Positions 29,101 through 39,100 of a stretch of 64,000 nucleotides of DNA are shown here, piece after piece; the first letter of the stretch is position 1; every line of letters starts with the position of its first letter. The stretch lies in contig NC_089830.1 in NCBI RefSeq assembly GCF_035046505.1, positions 6,872,315-6,936,314 on the forward strand. The letters run 5' to 3'. The translations under genes and the position numbers were made by a program. The stretch comes from Tiliqua scincoides. Lineage: Eukaryota > Chordata > Lepidosauria > Squamata > Scincidae. The notes beneath the pieces were generated by a model that saw nothing but the letters and a program-made list of their open reading frames with translations, ran no database searches and was not told where the DNA came from.

Positions 29101-30663
29101 GATTTGGATTTTTTCTTTTTACCCTAGCGCAAGACCCCCTTAGTTGTGTAGCGCCACTGGGAGCACTTGGCTCAATGAGACCAAGGACAGAATTTCTGTT
29201 CTGCTACTGGGATTCATATACCCCCAAGCCCTTCTGCCTCTGCGCTTTCCCTCTGTTTGGCCCCTGTTGTGCTTCCCCTCTTTTTGGCCACAGGACATGG
29301 AAGGTGAATCCAGTCAAGACCAAAGGGATGACCTAGTGACCAGGGGAGAGGATGGGGAACTTTGCTTATTGATGGAGGTTCAGCTGATCTTGATTAAAGA
29401 TTATGCAGTTGGGAGCATTTCTGTTATCAGTTATGGTTCCTGGTAGACAGGAATATTTTTCAGCAACTCCAGCTGGTTGAGAAAGATGCAACCCTATTTC
29501 TCAGACTTGATGAGAGGCACGCAAAGCCTTGTGCCTTTTGACTAGACTGCTATGCTCTGTGGGGCTGCCCTCGAAGACCTTTCAGAAGCTGCTGCAAGTG
29601 CAAACGTGTTTACTTCCTGGCCCAGCATTTTAATAGTCTATGACACTAAATTGAGTTGTCTGAGGATAAAATGTCTGGCACACCAGTACAAAAATTTATA
29701 AATTGTGCAGAAACTCCACTGAAAAGGTTCTGGAAACAGAGCTTTGAGGTCACTTTCCCCTTTCGCCCGTGAATGCAATGGGCAACCCACACTGGGTAAG
29801 TCTGCAAAATTCAGCAAATAGTGAAGTCTTTTTCAACCAGTGTGCCGTGCTGGTGTGCCGCAAATGGTCTGCAGGTGTACCTTGGGAGCTTGGGGGAGGG
29901 TCATTTATTAGTAGGGCCACTGGGGGATGTGAGCCCCCACCAACAGCATGGTGTGCCTTGTCAATTGTCAAAAAACCGATGGCATGCCTTGACAATTTTA
30001 GTACCTTGTCAGGATGCCAGGAGATGGAAAAGGTTGAAATTCCCTGAAATAGTGGCACGGTGACTCCTGGTTAGAAGTGGCAGAAAACGGTGATCACAAA
30101 ATAAAACTCCACTTTCTGCACTTCTCATTTCTGTAAAACAAACAAAAAAGCCCCCAAAATCTGGGAAAAAATAAAACAATTTTTATTTGATTTTTATTTA
30201 TTATTTATTGGGGGTGCATGAGTGATGACTGTGGCTGCATCTGCTGACACTATTCCACCTGTGTCACCCACCTAGTACACTTTAAAAGCAATTATAATGC
30301 ACAATTACAATGTGAATTTTGAATAAAAGCACATAGCTCTGCTTTCTGCAGTTATAACTTTTGGAAAATCCTGAAATCTGGGACAAAATAAAATCATTTT
30401 CTCCCACCTCTACTCATGGGTCAGTATGTCCTGGTTGCTCATGTTTGCTTTGGTGGGCCTCCTCCAGCAGATTTCTTGCTGCTGGACCATCCTGGTGCAT
30501 GCACCGTCCAGTGGTACCAGGTTCTTTGGGCAACAGCTGTGAAATCTAACCCATGGGGTGGGTATGGGGGGGGGGCTTACCTGCATTCCTCCTCTTTCCC
30601 CACAATGATCCTTAGGTCAGACTCTGTGTCCGATGAACTCTCCTCTTGACGGGGTCTCTTCAT
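22530..30663 (-). CDS. HEYL: HEYL, hairy/E(spl)-related YRPW-like bHLH-Orange repressor (5 exons)
   Basis: Nuclear transcriptional repressor acting downstream of Notch. Exons in minus order: 30581-30663, 27597-27663, 25799-25882, 24088-24169, 22530-23191. Phases 2-0-0-1 join to give 325 residues (human 328). Start [16 protein letters not shown] resembles human MKRPKEPSGSDGESD. The bHLH covers about residues 44-98 ([45 protein letters not shown]). The Orange domain is near 115-150 ([17 protein letters not shown]). A Ser/Pro-rich tail ends TTEIGAF and TAA, as in HEY proteins. It is HEYL rather than HEY1/HEY2 by its N-terminus and by its neighbours PABPC4 and NT5C1A. Odd: the HEY-family Gly in the basic region is Val ([13 protein letters not shown]) and one Arg is Trp. 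Confidence 0.95.
23440..23662 (+). mobile_element. tRNA-derived SINE (Sauria type)
   Basis: TCCAGGTTCAAATCCCCTCT (B-box-like), CCTTACCTACTTCACAGGGT and a tail AGCTCCTTGGAGGAAGGGCA then GTATAAAAATGTGAAATAAA. This is the classic squamate SINE body with an RTE-like 3' end. Upstream of HEYL exon 5, in intron 4. Confidence 0.75.
24088..24169 (-). CDS. HEYL: HEYL exon 4 (bHLH: loop, helix 2)
   Basis: Acceptor TTGAACAG|GGCTCTTCC and donor GGCACAG|GTAGGAC. Encodes [19 protein letters not shown] followed by MLHATRGT. Ends in phase 1. Confidence 0.94.
24677..24810 (-). mobile_element. LINE 3'-tail-like repeat with (CAA)n
   Basis: An ACAACAACA run, then TATTTATATACCGCTTTTCA and CACAAAGCGGTTTACAGAGA. 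Same tail family as 37190 and 62035. HEYL intron 3. Confidence 0.5.
24943..25016. mobile_element. TTAA-type palindromic MITE, copy 2
   Basis: 74 bp, GCCATTTCTGCCCAACGTTG to GGGCTGGGCAGAAGTGGG, with TTAA at 24939-24942 and 25017-25020. TTAA duplication is the piggyBac signature. Confidence 0.75.
25087..25602. mobile_element. GCGCAATCCTA-ended MITE-like element
   Basis: Starts GGGCGCAATCCTATCGTG and ends GGATTGCGCCCTA, about 516 bp, GC-rich in the middle. Relatives with the same ends are at 38110-38668 and, in shorter form, at several other places. Confidence 0.55.
25799..25882 (-). CDS. HEYL: HEYL exon 3 (bHLH: basic region, helix 1)
   Basis: Acceptor CCTTGCAG|ATAGTTGAG and donor AAGCAG|GTGTGTTG. 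Encodes [20 protein letters not shown] and VPTALDKQ, 28 residues, phase 0 at both ends. The TGG codon (Trp) stands where HEY proteins have Arg in EKRRRDRIN. Confidence 0.94.
26057..26163 (+). repeat. 5S rRNA-derived sequence (5S SINE or pseudogene)
   Basis: From GCCCGATCTCGTCTGATCTC on, the match to vertebrate 5S rRNA is almost exact to GGGTGCTGTAGGCTT, with two differences from human as I recall it (GGGTCAGGCTTGG for GGGTCGGGCCTGG). The internal promoter blocks GCTAAGCAGGG and GGATGGGAGACCGCC are intact. The first 25 or so bases are diverged. A tail, CCATAGTCTTTCGAGACTGA then ATGTTGCCAACC, follows to about 26200, which suggests a SINE rather than a true 5S gene. HEYL intron 2. Confidence 0.8.
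26530..26703. mobile_element. Palindromic-end MITE (CAATCC / AACTTTCCAG family)
   Basis: GGGCCCAATCCTATCCAACT with TTTCCAG at the left, CCTGGAAAGTTAGTTCAGAT at the right. The shared interior CTGCAGGATG also occurs at 47950, 62632 and 63268. HEYL intron 2. Confidence 0.55.
26815..27300. mobile_element. GC-rich GCAATCC-type repeat, partial
   Basis: Shares with 25087 and 38110 the blocks CCTTACCCTGGGTAATG, GGAGTCAGGATC-like text in inverted sense and a final AGGATTGCATCC. Limits are approximate. Confidence 0.35.
27597..27663 (-). CDS. HEYL: HEYL exon 2 (start of basic region)
   Basis: Acceptor CCTGTTTAG|ACAAAC and donor AGAGTG|GTGAGT. Encodes (R)[15 protein letters not shown] and ARKRRRV. A second in-frame acceptor, ACATCCAG|GTCTG at 27651, would drop four residues. 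I prefer the upstream one because its pyrimidine tract is better and it brings the total length to 325 aa. Confidence 0.85.
28420..28850 (+). mobile_element. Possible LTR fossil
   Basis: A segment starting near TGTTGGAG with downstream AATAA- and TTTTTATTGATTAG-like U5 features suggests a single old LTR of an LTR retrotransposon. Family not assigned. It is broken and has no coding part. HEYL intron 1. Confidence 0.25.
29824..30050 (+). mobile_element. hAT-like MITE, GTGCCRTGGCACA family
   Basis: Starts TTTTTCAACCAGTGTGCCGT and ends AGATGGAAAAGGTTGAAA. Inner GGTCATTTATTAGTAGGGCC is shared with 52192-52422. HEYL intron 1. Confidence 0.6.
30581..30663 (-). CDS. HEYL: HEYL exon 1 (N-terminus)
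   Basis: ATG at 30661-30663. Encodes [18 protein letters not shown] then IIVGKEEEC, with donor TGCAG|GTAAGCC in phase 2. The base string just before the ATG (CTTTCGCAG) resembles an acceptor, so a 5' UTR exon upstream is possible. Confidence 0.88.
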
Positions 30664-30949
30664 CCTGCGAAAGACCAGTGGACAAACCTCCTTATCTGTA
30701 CTTGGGCACCAGCTGGAATGGTTCTACTCTTCTTCCAAGAGCTTGCTGCTTCTCCTTTGACCTCCTGGGGGGGGGGAGCAACTGCAAAAGCCCTTGGGCT
30801 GATGTTTGCCTCGAGTGCAGAAATGCACTCCTCCTTCTGCCTCCCACTCACTCACATCTGGTCCCCTCCTCCCCTTTTCTCAGCAGATCTTTAACCTCCC
30901 TCTTTCAGGGGTTACAGATATCTCCCAGCAGTGAGGAATTTCAGTCCTG

Positions 30950-30956
30950 TTCCCAC
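30950..30956 (-). promoter_or_regulatory. Second RBPJ-type site near HEYL
   Basis: GTGGGAA on the minus strand, 287 bases upstream of the ATG and in opposite orientation to the site at 31251. It is a 7-mer only and weaker evidence. Confidence 0.3.
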
Positions 30957-30974
30957 TCTTTTCGGCTGCAATCT

Positions 30975-31055
30975 GAATCACATTTTCCTGGAAGCAAGCC
31001 TCATTGAACATAATGGAACTTACCTCTTAAGTAGACCCACCTAGGATTGCAGCCC
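30975..31055. repeat. Palindromic AGTAAGCC/GACTTACT repeat in HEYL upstream region
   Basis: AGCAAGCCTCATTGAACATA then ATGGAACTTACC and CCTAGGATTGCAGCCCTTA. It lies between the proximal RBPJ-type site and the CCAAT boxes, so it falls in the likely promoter or 5' leader. Confidence 0.5.
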
Positions 31056-31146
31056 TTAGCTTCTCATTCCCTTCCTCCTTGCTGGTTGAGATCTCCCCAG
31101 AAATATTCCTGTAAAAGAGCAGTCTGTGTGAACTGTCTCATGCCCC

Positions 31147-31201
31147 ATTGGCCATCCCGGCCTCCCTCCACTTCCTTCCCCCCCCACTCCTTGGTGATTG
31201 G
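31147..31201 (-). promoter_or_regulatory. Paired CCAAT boxes, probable HEYL promoter
   Basis: Minus-strand GGCCAATGGGG (31147-31151) and GACCAATCACC (31197-31201) are spaced 50 bases apart. They lie between the two RBPJ-type sites and are oriented towards HEYL. Together they suggest a promoter transcribing leftwards from around 31.0-31.1 kb. No TATA box was seen. Confidence 0.4.
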
Positions 31202-31250
31202 TCTGGGCAGCAGTTTCAAAGAACCAGTGACCTTACTGGCAACAGAAAAC

Positions 31251-31258
31251 CGTGGGAA
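31251..31258 (+). promoter_or_regulatory. CSL/RBPJ-type site upstream of HEYL
   Basis: CGTGGGAA is an exact match to the high-affinity RBPJ consensus, 588 bases upstream of the HEYL ATG. HEY genes are direct Notch/RBPJ targets, so the position is plausible. An 8-mer can occur by chance. Confidence 0.45.
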
Positions 31259-31975
31259 AGAAATGGGAAAGATAAAGCCCTGAGTTGTTCCAGGAGAAGA
31301 AAGAGAGACAGACTGAAAGAAGTGGTGGAGGCGGAGAGAGGGAGGACAAGACCTAACATCCAGGCCCAGACAAGAAATCTCTACAGCTCTGCTAAGCATG
31401 AGGATTCAGAAGAAAACTCACTTTTTTTAAGCTCCTGGTTGCTGCGTCCAGGGGTCTAATGGCGCCTGAAGAAGGGCAATATAGTGCCTGACAGCTTGAC
31501 CCATCATCACATTATTTCCCCACCTTGCACTACACTCCCCCTGCCAGAATGGCTCAATTTCGGAGCCAAACAGACCCTCAGGAGGATGGGTGGGCCCACC
31601 TTCAAGCCATGAGAGCACCCTTTCCCCTGAAAGGCTGGGAAGCACCCAGAGCACTGTGGACAGGAAGTGTGCCACCACTACTGCTCACCCACATGGTAAA
31701 TCCACACCCAGCATGCCCCCTAAGTGGCGCCCAGGGCAAGTGCCCTGTCTTGCCACGTCCTAGATATGCCCCTGAGTGCAAGAGGCCCTTTAGAGACCTA
31801 CTGACTGAGTCAGTGTGTGAACAGAAATGGAGGACGCAGAGACTAGCAGAGCTAATGAGGCTGAAGAGCTGAGAAGAGATCTAGGCTGAGCTGAGAACAA
31901 TGCATTTTCTAATCATGTTGAAGTAGTGCTGGGGCTTGTGCGAGAGCACATGCATGCAGATGACATAATTGAGGG

Positions 31976-32045
31976 AAGGAGTTTCATGCGCACCATCCTG
32001 AGCTCATTGGAGGAAGGGCGGTATAAAAATCTGAAAAAAATAAAT
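31976..32045 (+). mobile_element. SINE 3'-end fragment (Sauria type)
   Basis: CACCATCCTGAGCTCATTGG then AGGAAGGGCGGTATAAAAAT, the tail of the SINE seen at 23440. Confidence 0.55.
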
Positions 32046-32125
32046 TTTACGTCTTTAGTTACGTAAACAATGTTGACAACTTTTTGTTGAAAAGTGGTAT
32101 ATAAATATTCTTAATAATTTTTACA

Positions 32126-32520
32126 GTGGGCCCTCCTTATCGCAGGCTGCCTCTGATTGCCAGATGCAGGGGAGGGCACCGGGACACAGACTGTGTCTGT
32201 TGTGTGGTCCCTGGGGCATTGGTGGGCCAATGCGAGTTACAGGAAGCTGGACTAGATGGGCCTTTGGCCTGATCCAGCAGGGCTCTTCTTATGTTCTTAT
32301 GGGGGTTTGGTTCCAGACATCCCGCTCTGCCTCATGGATAAGGAATTCTGTGGATGCTGGGGTCCACTCCTGAAGCTCACATGGTTACTTACCAGGAGCC
32401 TCTGGAGGCCTCCCCTGGGTCCCACTGGACTGGGACCCACTTTACTGGCTTCCACAGGTCTCTGAATGGCCCGCAGAAGTCTCCAGAAGCCACTTCCAGT
32501 TTTTGGAAGCATTTCATTTT
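32126..32520. mobile_element. Tigger-like element interrupted by a LINE 3' end
   Basis: CAGTGGGCCCTCCTTATC is followed by a LINE 3' UTR (about 32144-32300, ending CAGCAGGGCTCTTCTTATG), then the Tigger text resumes with GGTTTGGTTCCAGAC. Right limit approximate. Confidence 0.5.
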
Positions 32521-32630
32521 ATAAATTGTGAAAGAACTAGCAAAGGGAGACTGTCATATACTTACCGAACAAACAACACATGCATGCACACCAGTGAAAA
32601 CACCGTTAACTAATTTTCAGCTTTCTTAGG

Positions 32631-32815
32631 GCCAAATCCTATCCAACTTTCTGGTCCTAGTGTAGTTGTGCCAGTGGGGTGTGTGCTGCATCTTGTGGGA
32701 GGGTAGTTATGGAAGCCTCCACAAAGTAAGGGAACGTTTATTCCCTTGCCTCGGGGCCGCGTTGCAGCTGCGCTGGTGCTGGAAAGTTGGATAGAATTGG
32801 GCCTTTAGGCTGCAA
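32631..32815. mobile_element. Palindromic-end MITE (CAATCC / AACTTTCCAG family)
   Basis: GGCCAAATCCTATCCAACTT at the left; GGTGCTGGAAAGTTGGATAG then AATTGGGCC at the right. Confidence 0.55.
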
Positions 32816-32897
32816 TCCTATAATACTTTCCTGGGAGTAAGCCTCATTGGACACAATGGGACTTCTGAGTAGACATGAATAGGATTGCACTGTTAAA
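32809..32897. repeat. Palindromic AGTAAGCC/GACTTACT repeat
   Basis: AGGCTGCAATCCTATAATAC, CTGGGAGTAAGCCTCATTGG, ACACAATGGGACTTCTGAGT, then ATAGGATTGCACTG. The two halves are complementary, so the unit can fold. Confidence 0.6.
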
Positions 32898-33997
32898 CAA
32901 TATTATCTGTCTCTGGTCTTATGTCAGTAAAAATACTAACCCCAGTGGTACAATACCCCAGTGGTATTGCTGGGGGGGGGCAGAGTGGCAATTTCTCCAA
33001 GTTCCATGCCGGGGGGGTGTCAGGCGGGTGCCTTTCTGAGGCCCGGAGAGGCCACCTGTGGCCTTCTTAGGCCTTGGAAGGCCTTACAAGGACTGCCGGA
33101 GGCCTTACAAGCTTACAAGAGGCCTTAATCTTCTGATTTTCATGAAAACCAGAAGTGCGTTTGTAAGCGGAGTTGGCAAAAAAGTTTTTGTCCCAGGGAC
33201 CAGATGGCATCGCTACACCACTGCAAAAATAAGATCACCGAAAAGCATAACATTATAGGGATAATTCAGTCCTATAAACATATATAAGCCATTTCTCAAA
33301 GGGTCAACTCACATGGCATATCACAATGCACATTAACTTTCTTCTGGATAGGAATGGCATTATCCTTCCCAGTGCATTCTTTCCTGTGCAGTCTCTGAAC
33401 AGTGTTGCATCAGAAAAATTACAGTGTAAATGACATTTTTTCCCCCTAAGGTTACTTGGTGTTCTGAATAGTGCAGAGACCACAACTCTTATAATCAAAT
33501 CCACACTCATTTTAGCTTAAGCTTCTGGACTGTAATTTGGTAAATTCACTGGGGACTGTGAGAGCCAGAAAACCATCAGCCCAACCTGCTCCCCAACTCC
33601 CAGATCACCTATAATTGATGATACAAACAGATACTGCTCTGAACTTACTTACGACGCAACAGAAAGTACTGTACAAGAAAGAATTAGACAGCATTAGCTG
33701 CCTGATAGGAAGATGTCCAATTAAGTTATTGACTCTGGCAAGTAACTAAATGAGGGGGAGTAATAAAAAATATTTTTGCTGCTGTAACAGGTATATGTTG
33801 TTTTTGTTTTTCCCACTGTGTTCCAATATCCTTCAATGTTTTAGGCTGGACAGCTGGATCTTAGGTTTGTTTACTTGGTCAAGTGAGCCAAGAGTTCCCA
33901 AACCCCTTCACAGCCCACACAGCTACCCTCCAAGTAGCCTGGTTATCCTGAATCACTGCAGGGACTTAATAGGTCTGGACATCATAAGAGCATAAGG

Positions 33998-34420
33998 ACG
34001 GAAAAGTCCTGCTGGATCAGGCCAAGGGCCCATCTAGTCCAGCTTCCTGTATCACATAGTGGCCCACCAGGTGCATCTGGGAGCACACAAGGCAATAAGA
34101 TACCTGTATCCTGTTGCCACTCCCTCGCATCTGGCGTTGAGAGAGAGGGTACCTCTAAAACCCCAAGGTTGTATACAGTCTTGTGCACGTGACTTTCAGG
34201 GAATGGCCTTTTCCTCCATTGTCCAATCCCCTTTTAAAGTTATCTAGGCCAGATGCCATTATCACATCCTGTGGCATGGAGTTCCATAGATTAATTAAAC
34301 TCTGGGTAAAGAAATATTTTCTTTGGTCTGTTCTAAGTCTCCCACCAATCAATTTTAATGGATTATCCCTGGTTTTGTTATTGTTCAAGAGGGAAAAGAA
34401 GTTCCCTCTATCCCTCTGCA
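33998..34420 (-). mobile_element. LINE (L2/CR1-like) 3' end
   Basis: Minus-strand translation contains RLRTDQRKYFFTQSLINLWN and SMPQDVIMASGLDNFKRGLD. Same family as 16690. Confidence 0.65.
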
Positions 34421-34813
34421 TCCTCTGCGGCTGCACATTGTAGGGCTACTGGAAGCCACTTTTGGGTCACGTCGGACCCTCGACCCATTTCCTTGGCCTT
34501 GTTGCACCCCAGAATGCCTTGTGAGTTTCCATAAGGCATTGCAGGGCATGACAGTGCTCAGTGGGCCTGCCGCTTGAGAAGGTGTTATTGGGTCCACCCA
34601 CATAAAATTGGTTTTTGTTGGTAAAATGACTTATATTTCACTTAAAGTTGCAGTTTCCAAGAAACTATTAACTTTGCGTGAGGACATGCTGTAGACCCTC
34701 GCTCCTTTTATGGACAGATCAAAACAGACATGCCTCCTGAATGTCTGCATGCATGTCTGCATGTCTGCATCCTCCTGCAGTGAACAGACATTCACTGTTA
34801 TGTAGCCCAAGAC

Positions 34814-34815
<2 letters not shown>

Positions 34816-34857
<42 letters not shown>

Positions 34858-34875
34858 TCTGTGTGTGTGTGTGTG
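34816..34875 (+). repeat. (GT)n microsatellite
   Basis: About 60 bases of GT interrupted once by CTCT. Confidence 0.95.
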
Positions 34876-35221
34876 TTTAGGAGACACATTATGACCCAGC
34901 AAGAAAGACTTTCATTCCATTCTGACACTTTCCCCTCTCAATGCAACCTATCAACAAGCACGAGGCAGTTTACAGCTTTGGAGTTGAGCCTCTTGTCATC
35001 TTCTGGGAATCATCCTTGAGAACTGTCACTTGCAGAAAGCTCCAGCAGTTGGAATGTGGCAAGAAGGGAGTGGCAGGCAGAGCCATATCTGTTCACCTCC
35101 TGGTGAACCGACACCCCTGACCTAACTTTGTAAGTGCTTGGAAAACCCTGCCCAGATACCTTCAAGCAAGCACTAGCCTCCTGACCTTAGGCACTAGGTT
35201 TGTAGTTTGCCTCTACCACAT

Positions 35222-35279
35222 TTATATTATATTATATTATATTATATTATATTATATTATATTATATTATATTATATTA
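35222..35279 (+). repeat. (ATATT)n pentanucleotide microsatellite
   Basis: Nearly twelve perfect ATATT units. An (ACAT)n run follows at 35304-35329. Confidence 0.95.
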
Positions 35280-36680
35280 AACACCAACATTAATTATGAC
35301 AAGTACATACATACATACATACATACATAAGACCTTTATTGGCACAGAGATTCTGACAAGTAATGATTGTTAAATGTATGCTCAAATGACATTATTACAA
35401 TAAGGTTGCCAGGTGTATGCCCCTTATAAATTTCCTAATATGCCAATATCCTGTCCCTTCTGAGTAGAGATGTTCTTAAATGCTTTTATTTTTTCACAGA
35501 TTTTGTTTTTTCCCTGAGGAAATGTGGAGAACAGTTTCTGTTCCAAAGGAGCACTGTTATAAATTATAATTGCTTTAAAAGTGTACTAGGTAGGTGATAT
35601 AGGTGGTACAGGAGGGGGATTCAGTTTCCAAACCCTCCCAATGGACACCTGAGCCTGCAGCTACCAGGGATACTTCCCCGCCCTTGCCTCATTGCACTCA
35701 CCTCACCGCCAGAGGCTCTTCTGAGCCCTGCAGAGGTGATGGGCATCCACCTGCAGCTTCTGTGGGCCTCAGAATGACTGTTTACATTGAAAAATGTCAT
35801 TTCTGTTTTTTTTTTTTTTTTTTTTCAAAAACTGGAAGTAAAAATATCACTTTTTAAAGGTGTTATGAGGGCCAGGGAAGCCCCGGGGGTGCCCCTTGCA
35901 TCTGCATTTAAGTGAAACCGTGGATACAGGATCCACAGATACAGGGCCCCCATACAGTGTCAGCAGATGCAGCCACAGTCATTACCCATGCACCCCTCCC
36001 ATTCTAGCTCATTATTTATTTTTTGTTTGTTTGCAGATTTCCCAGTTTATTTTGGATTACTTTTTTTTTTTTTTTTTACAAAAATGAGAAGTGCAGAAAA
36101 TGGTGTTAAGTGTTTTTATTTTGTTATCACTGAAAAATCAGACCTCCTAAATCATCTTTTTTTCGAAGCTAAATAGCCTGAGTTGCTTGCCCTCTTCGGT
36201 ATCTCTTCCAGCTCTCTCTAGTATCAAAAATATGGAATGACCACAACCCTGTTCAATATCCCAAGCATGGTTGCACTATATCTCAGTACAAGGAGGGGAC
36301 TTTGCTACTGGATTGTTTATTTTCTACCCCCTTTCCTAATAATCTTTAGCCCAGAACTTGTCTTTCTCAAAGCCACTGCTGCACACTCCTTTTAGCTCCC
36401 TTTTCTCAGCTCTTTCTCATCTTTTAATTTTCTGCTGGAAGTTTGGGAGCAGGAATAATGTTTATAATGTCTGGAAGAAGGGGAATGAACCAAGTTCCTC
36501 TAGTGGTCCACAAGCACCCCCTTGTGGCAGCTATTGTGAATTCCCAAATTCAAGTATCACCGCGTAGCCCGGGCTCTTTGCAGTTTTAAAGGAAGCGTGT
36601 CCTTTCCAAGTTCTTCAGGATGATTTAAATGATTTAAAACCACTGGTTCTGGTCTAAATATTTATAATTTACGTAGTGTT

Positions 36681-37857
36681 GTGTCATGAATATGTACATG
36701 TTAGGCCTAGGTTAGCATGTGGAGCCTGAACCAAACTAAGTCAGTAACGGAGAAGTGGCTAGCAGTTCCCAGCTGCAAGAATGTGAGTAAATAAACAAGA
36801 ATTACAACCCCTTGGAATGTTTAACACCATAGTAGATGGAGAGGCACCTGATCAAGCGGAATGGAATGCAGCTATGGATCTCCAGTTCGGAGGGGTAAGA
36901 ACTAGGAGGGCTAGCAACCAGGCCAACTTCAAGAAGGTTCTGTCCTTAAATGTTTCTGATTGTACAGTCTAAATAAGTATGAAGTCACCTCAGCACTATT
37001 AGCAGAAGTATAATAATGAGTGCCCCAAGGGGTGTGCGTGGTCCTTCTTGAACAGAGTTTTTGGGGTGCAACATCCTGCACGCTGTGAGCTCCATTGTCC
37101 ACCATGGGCACCTGGCCTCACAGGTAGCCTCGAGCTAAAAGATCTACAAGAGTAACTGACCCAGGTGAGAAATAGGTATTAATAGAGATAGCACAACAAC
37201 AACAACAACAACAGGTATTTATATACCGCCTTTCTTGGTCTTTATTCAAGACTTTATTCAAGGCGGTTTACATAGGCAGGCTTTATTTAAATCCCTTATT
37301 AAATAGGGATTTTTACAATTGGAAGAAGGTTCTTTCTTTCAAGAACCACTACATTCAGGTGTTTCATTCCAATCTGGCTTCGCATTCTGGCCTCCATCCT
37401 CCCACACTCAGAGCAGATGGAAATAGCTCAGCTTCAGCTTGTCAGCTGCTTCAAGGTCGCACGGTGCCGGTGGCCTCGAACTGGCGACCTTGTGGATGTT
37501 ATCTTCAGGCAGACGGAGGCTCTACCCGCTAGACCAGACCTCCTGCCAGCTAGCCAGCTAGCTTTATTATTTTATTGCTGATATGTTTCCTAGATGTTTA
37601 TGCCTCTAGCATTTGCTGCCTTATGTAAACTTATGTATTTAATAAACTAAAATCTCTGTTACCAAGTTGTTTCATTGTCTGTTGGGGACAAAGGTTCAGA
37701 ATCGTGCCTAGCCATTCAGCAAGCTACCAAGTGCTCACTGAGGTCTAGTAACTTGAGGAATAAAGCTTTAATTGGAGAAAAAGCTCAGTGCCTGCAAGGG
37801 ATAGAGTTAAGCCTAGAGGGTCTCAGTGTCCCTGGACTGAGGCACTGGCACATACAG
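36681..37857 (+). mobile_element. LTR-retrotransposon fossil, probably a lone LTR
   Basis: Opens near TGTCATGAATATG, carries an AATAAA-type signal near 37640 with a GT-rich stretch after it, and ends near CACATACA ahead of GGTGGCAG-like text. It is broken, old, and interrupted by a LINE-tail repeat at about 37190-37545. ERV or gypsy origin cannot be told. No coding part seen. Confidence 0.4.
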
Positions 37858-38109
37858 GGTGGTGGCAGTACTACTGGACGGGGGGGGCCTTGAGGACAGG
37901 GTTTGAGAACCAAGAACTCTGAGCACCCCAAACCCCCCTAAGTTTGCGACGTGTTGTCAGTGTGCATAGTGCGTTTCAAAGTGCAAGAGGGCAGGGCCCT
38001 GCCCCAAAGAGCCTACAGTACAAAATATGTCTCCTCAGTTTCTCTTGGTCTAGCTTAATTCACAGTGTTGTTGTGACGATAGAATGGGACAATCCTCATA
38101 TGTAGATAC

Positions 38110-38668
38110 TCTGAGTCCCTAAGGGCACAATACTAACCCCAGGGTTAGGCCAGTACAAGTCACTTGCGTCAACCGAGGGGTGTCGCAAACATGCCATAAG
38201 CCACCTTTGCATCGACCTAAGAGTTGGGGAGGCCAGCGCAAGGAGTTGTGCTGGCTTCCCCACACCAGATCCAGGCCCGGCGGGGTAAGTTTGTGTCAGC
38301 CAAGCTTGGCCAACGCAGGGGTCGGGGTGGGCATGGGGAGGGCAGGGAGGAGGCATTTGGGGGGAGGGCAGGCAGCACTGGGGCGGGCAGGGAGTGGGAG
38401 GTGGGACCGGGATCTGGTGGTTATGCTGGATCCTGACTCCATTCCTGGGCAGCGCAAAGCGGCCTCTAGGTGTTCTGCTCGAATTTGTGCCACCTCCTGA
38501 GGTGTTGCAGATCCAAGTAGACCCACTGGGGCCAGTGCAGTACAACACAGGGTAAGGGGAAAGTTTTCCCCTTGCCTCAGGCTGCACTGATTCTGGCCCC
38601 AAACTTGCACTGGATACAGCGCAGGTCCGCTGGCCTTTCTGTTCTAGCACATGTTAGGACTGGGCTGT
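38110..38668. mobile_element. GCRCAATNCTA-ended MITE-like element
   Basis: Starts AGGGCACAATACTAACCCC, ends CATGTTAGGACTGGGCTGT, with a GC-rich interior (GGGCGGGCAGG...) as in 25087-25602. The ORFs across it are compositional and show no family. Confidence 0.5.
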
Positions 38669-38814
38669 TGGGTAGCTAGCTGGCTAACTAGATAACTCAT
38701 ACTAGGTCTGAAGGTGGGCTGTGCAGTACTTCATAAGTGTCCTTCGTTTTAAATAGCAACTTTCTGTTGGTGCAATCAAAGGGAACGTGCCCTCTCCTTT
38801 TATTTCTTTTAGGG

Positions 38815-39100
38815 TTAAACATGATGATGATGATGAATATTTATTGACCATTTTTCAACAGGAGTAGTTCACAAAGCTGTTTACATAGTATGTAATCAGA
38901 ATGGTACCCAATCCCCAAAGGGCTCCCAGTCTCAAAACAGAATACAGAACAGACATCAGCAACAACCACTGGGAGAAAAGATGCCATGAAGAGCGACAGC
39001 TGGTCTCCCCCGCTAAATAGAAGAGGACACCACTTGGAAAGGTGCCTCTTTGCCCAGTTAGCAGGGGTCTGCTGAGCCCTGCTGACCCCTGTGGCAAAGC
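38815..39100 (-). mobile_element. LINE 3'-tail-like repeat (inverse of 14230-14455)
   Basis: ATTATTGACC-like tail, CATTTTTCAACAGGAGTAG, GTTTACATAGTATGTAATCA and AAAGGTGCCTCTTTGCCCAG are shared in inverted sense with 14230-14455. Confidence 0.5.

Noticed and set aside
38096-38650. 184-codon minus frame
   Set aside because: Falls inside the GC-rich repeat 38110-38668, and the same text is translated from its relatives elsewhere.
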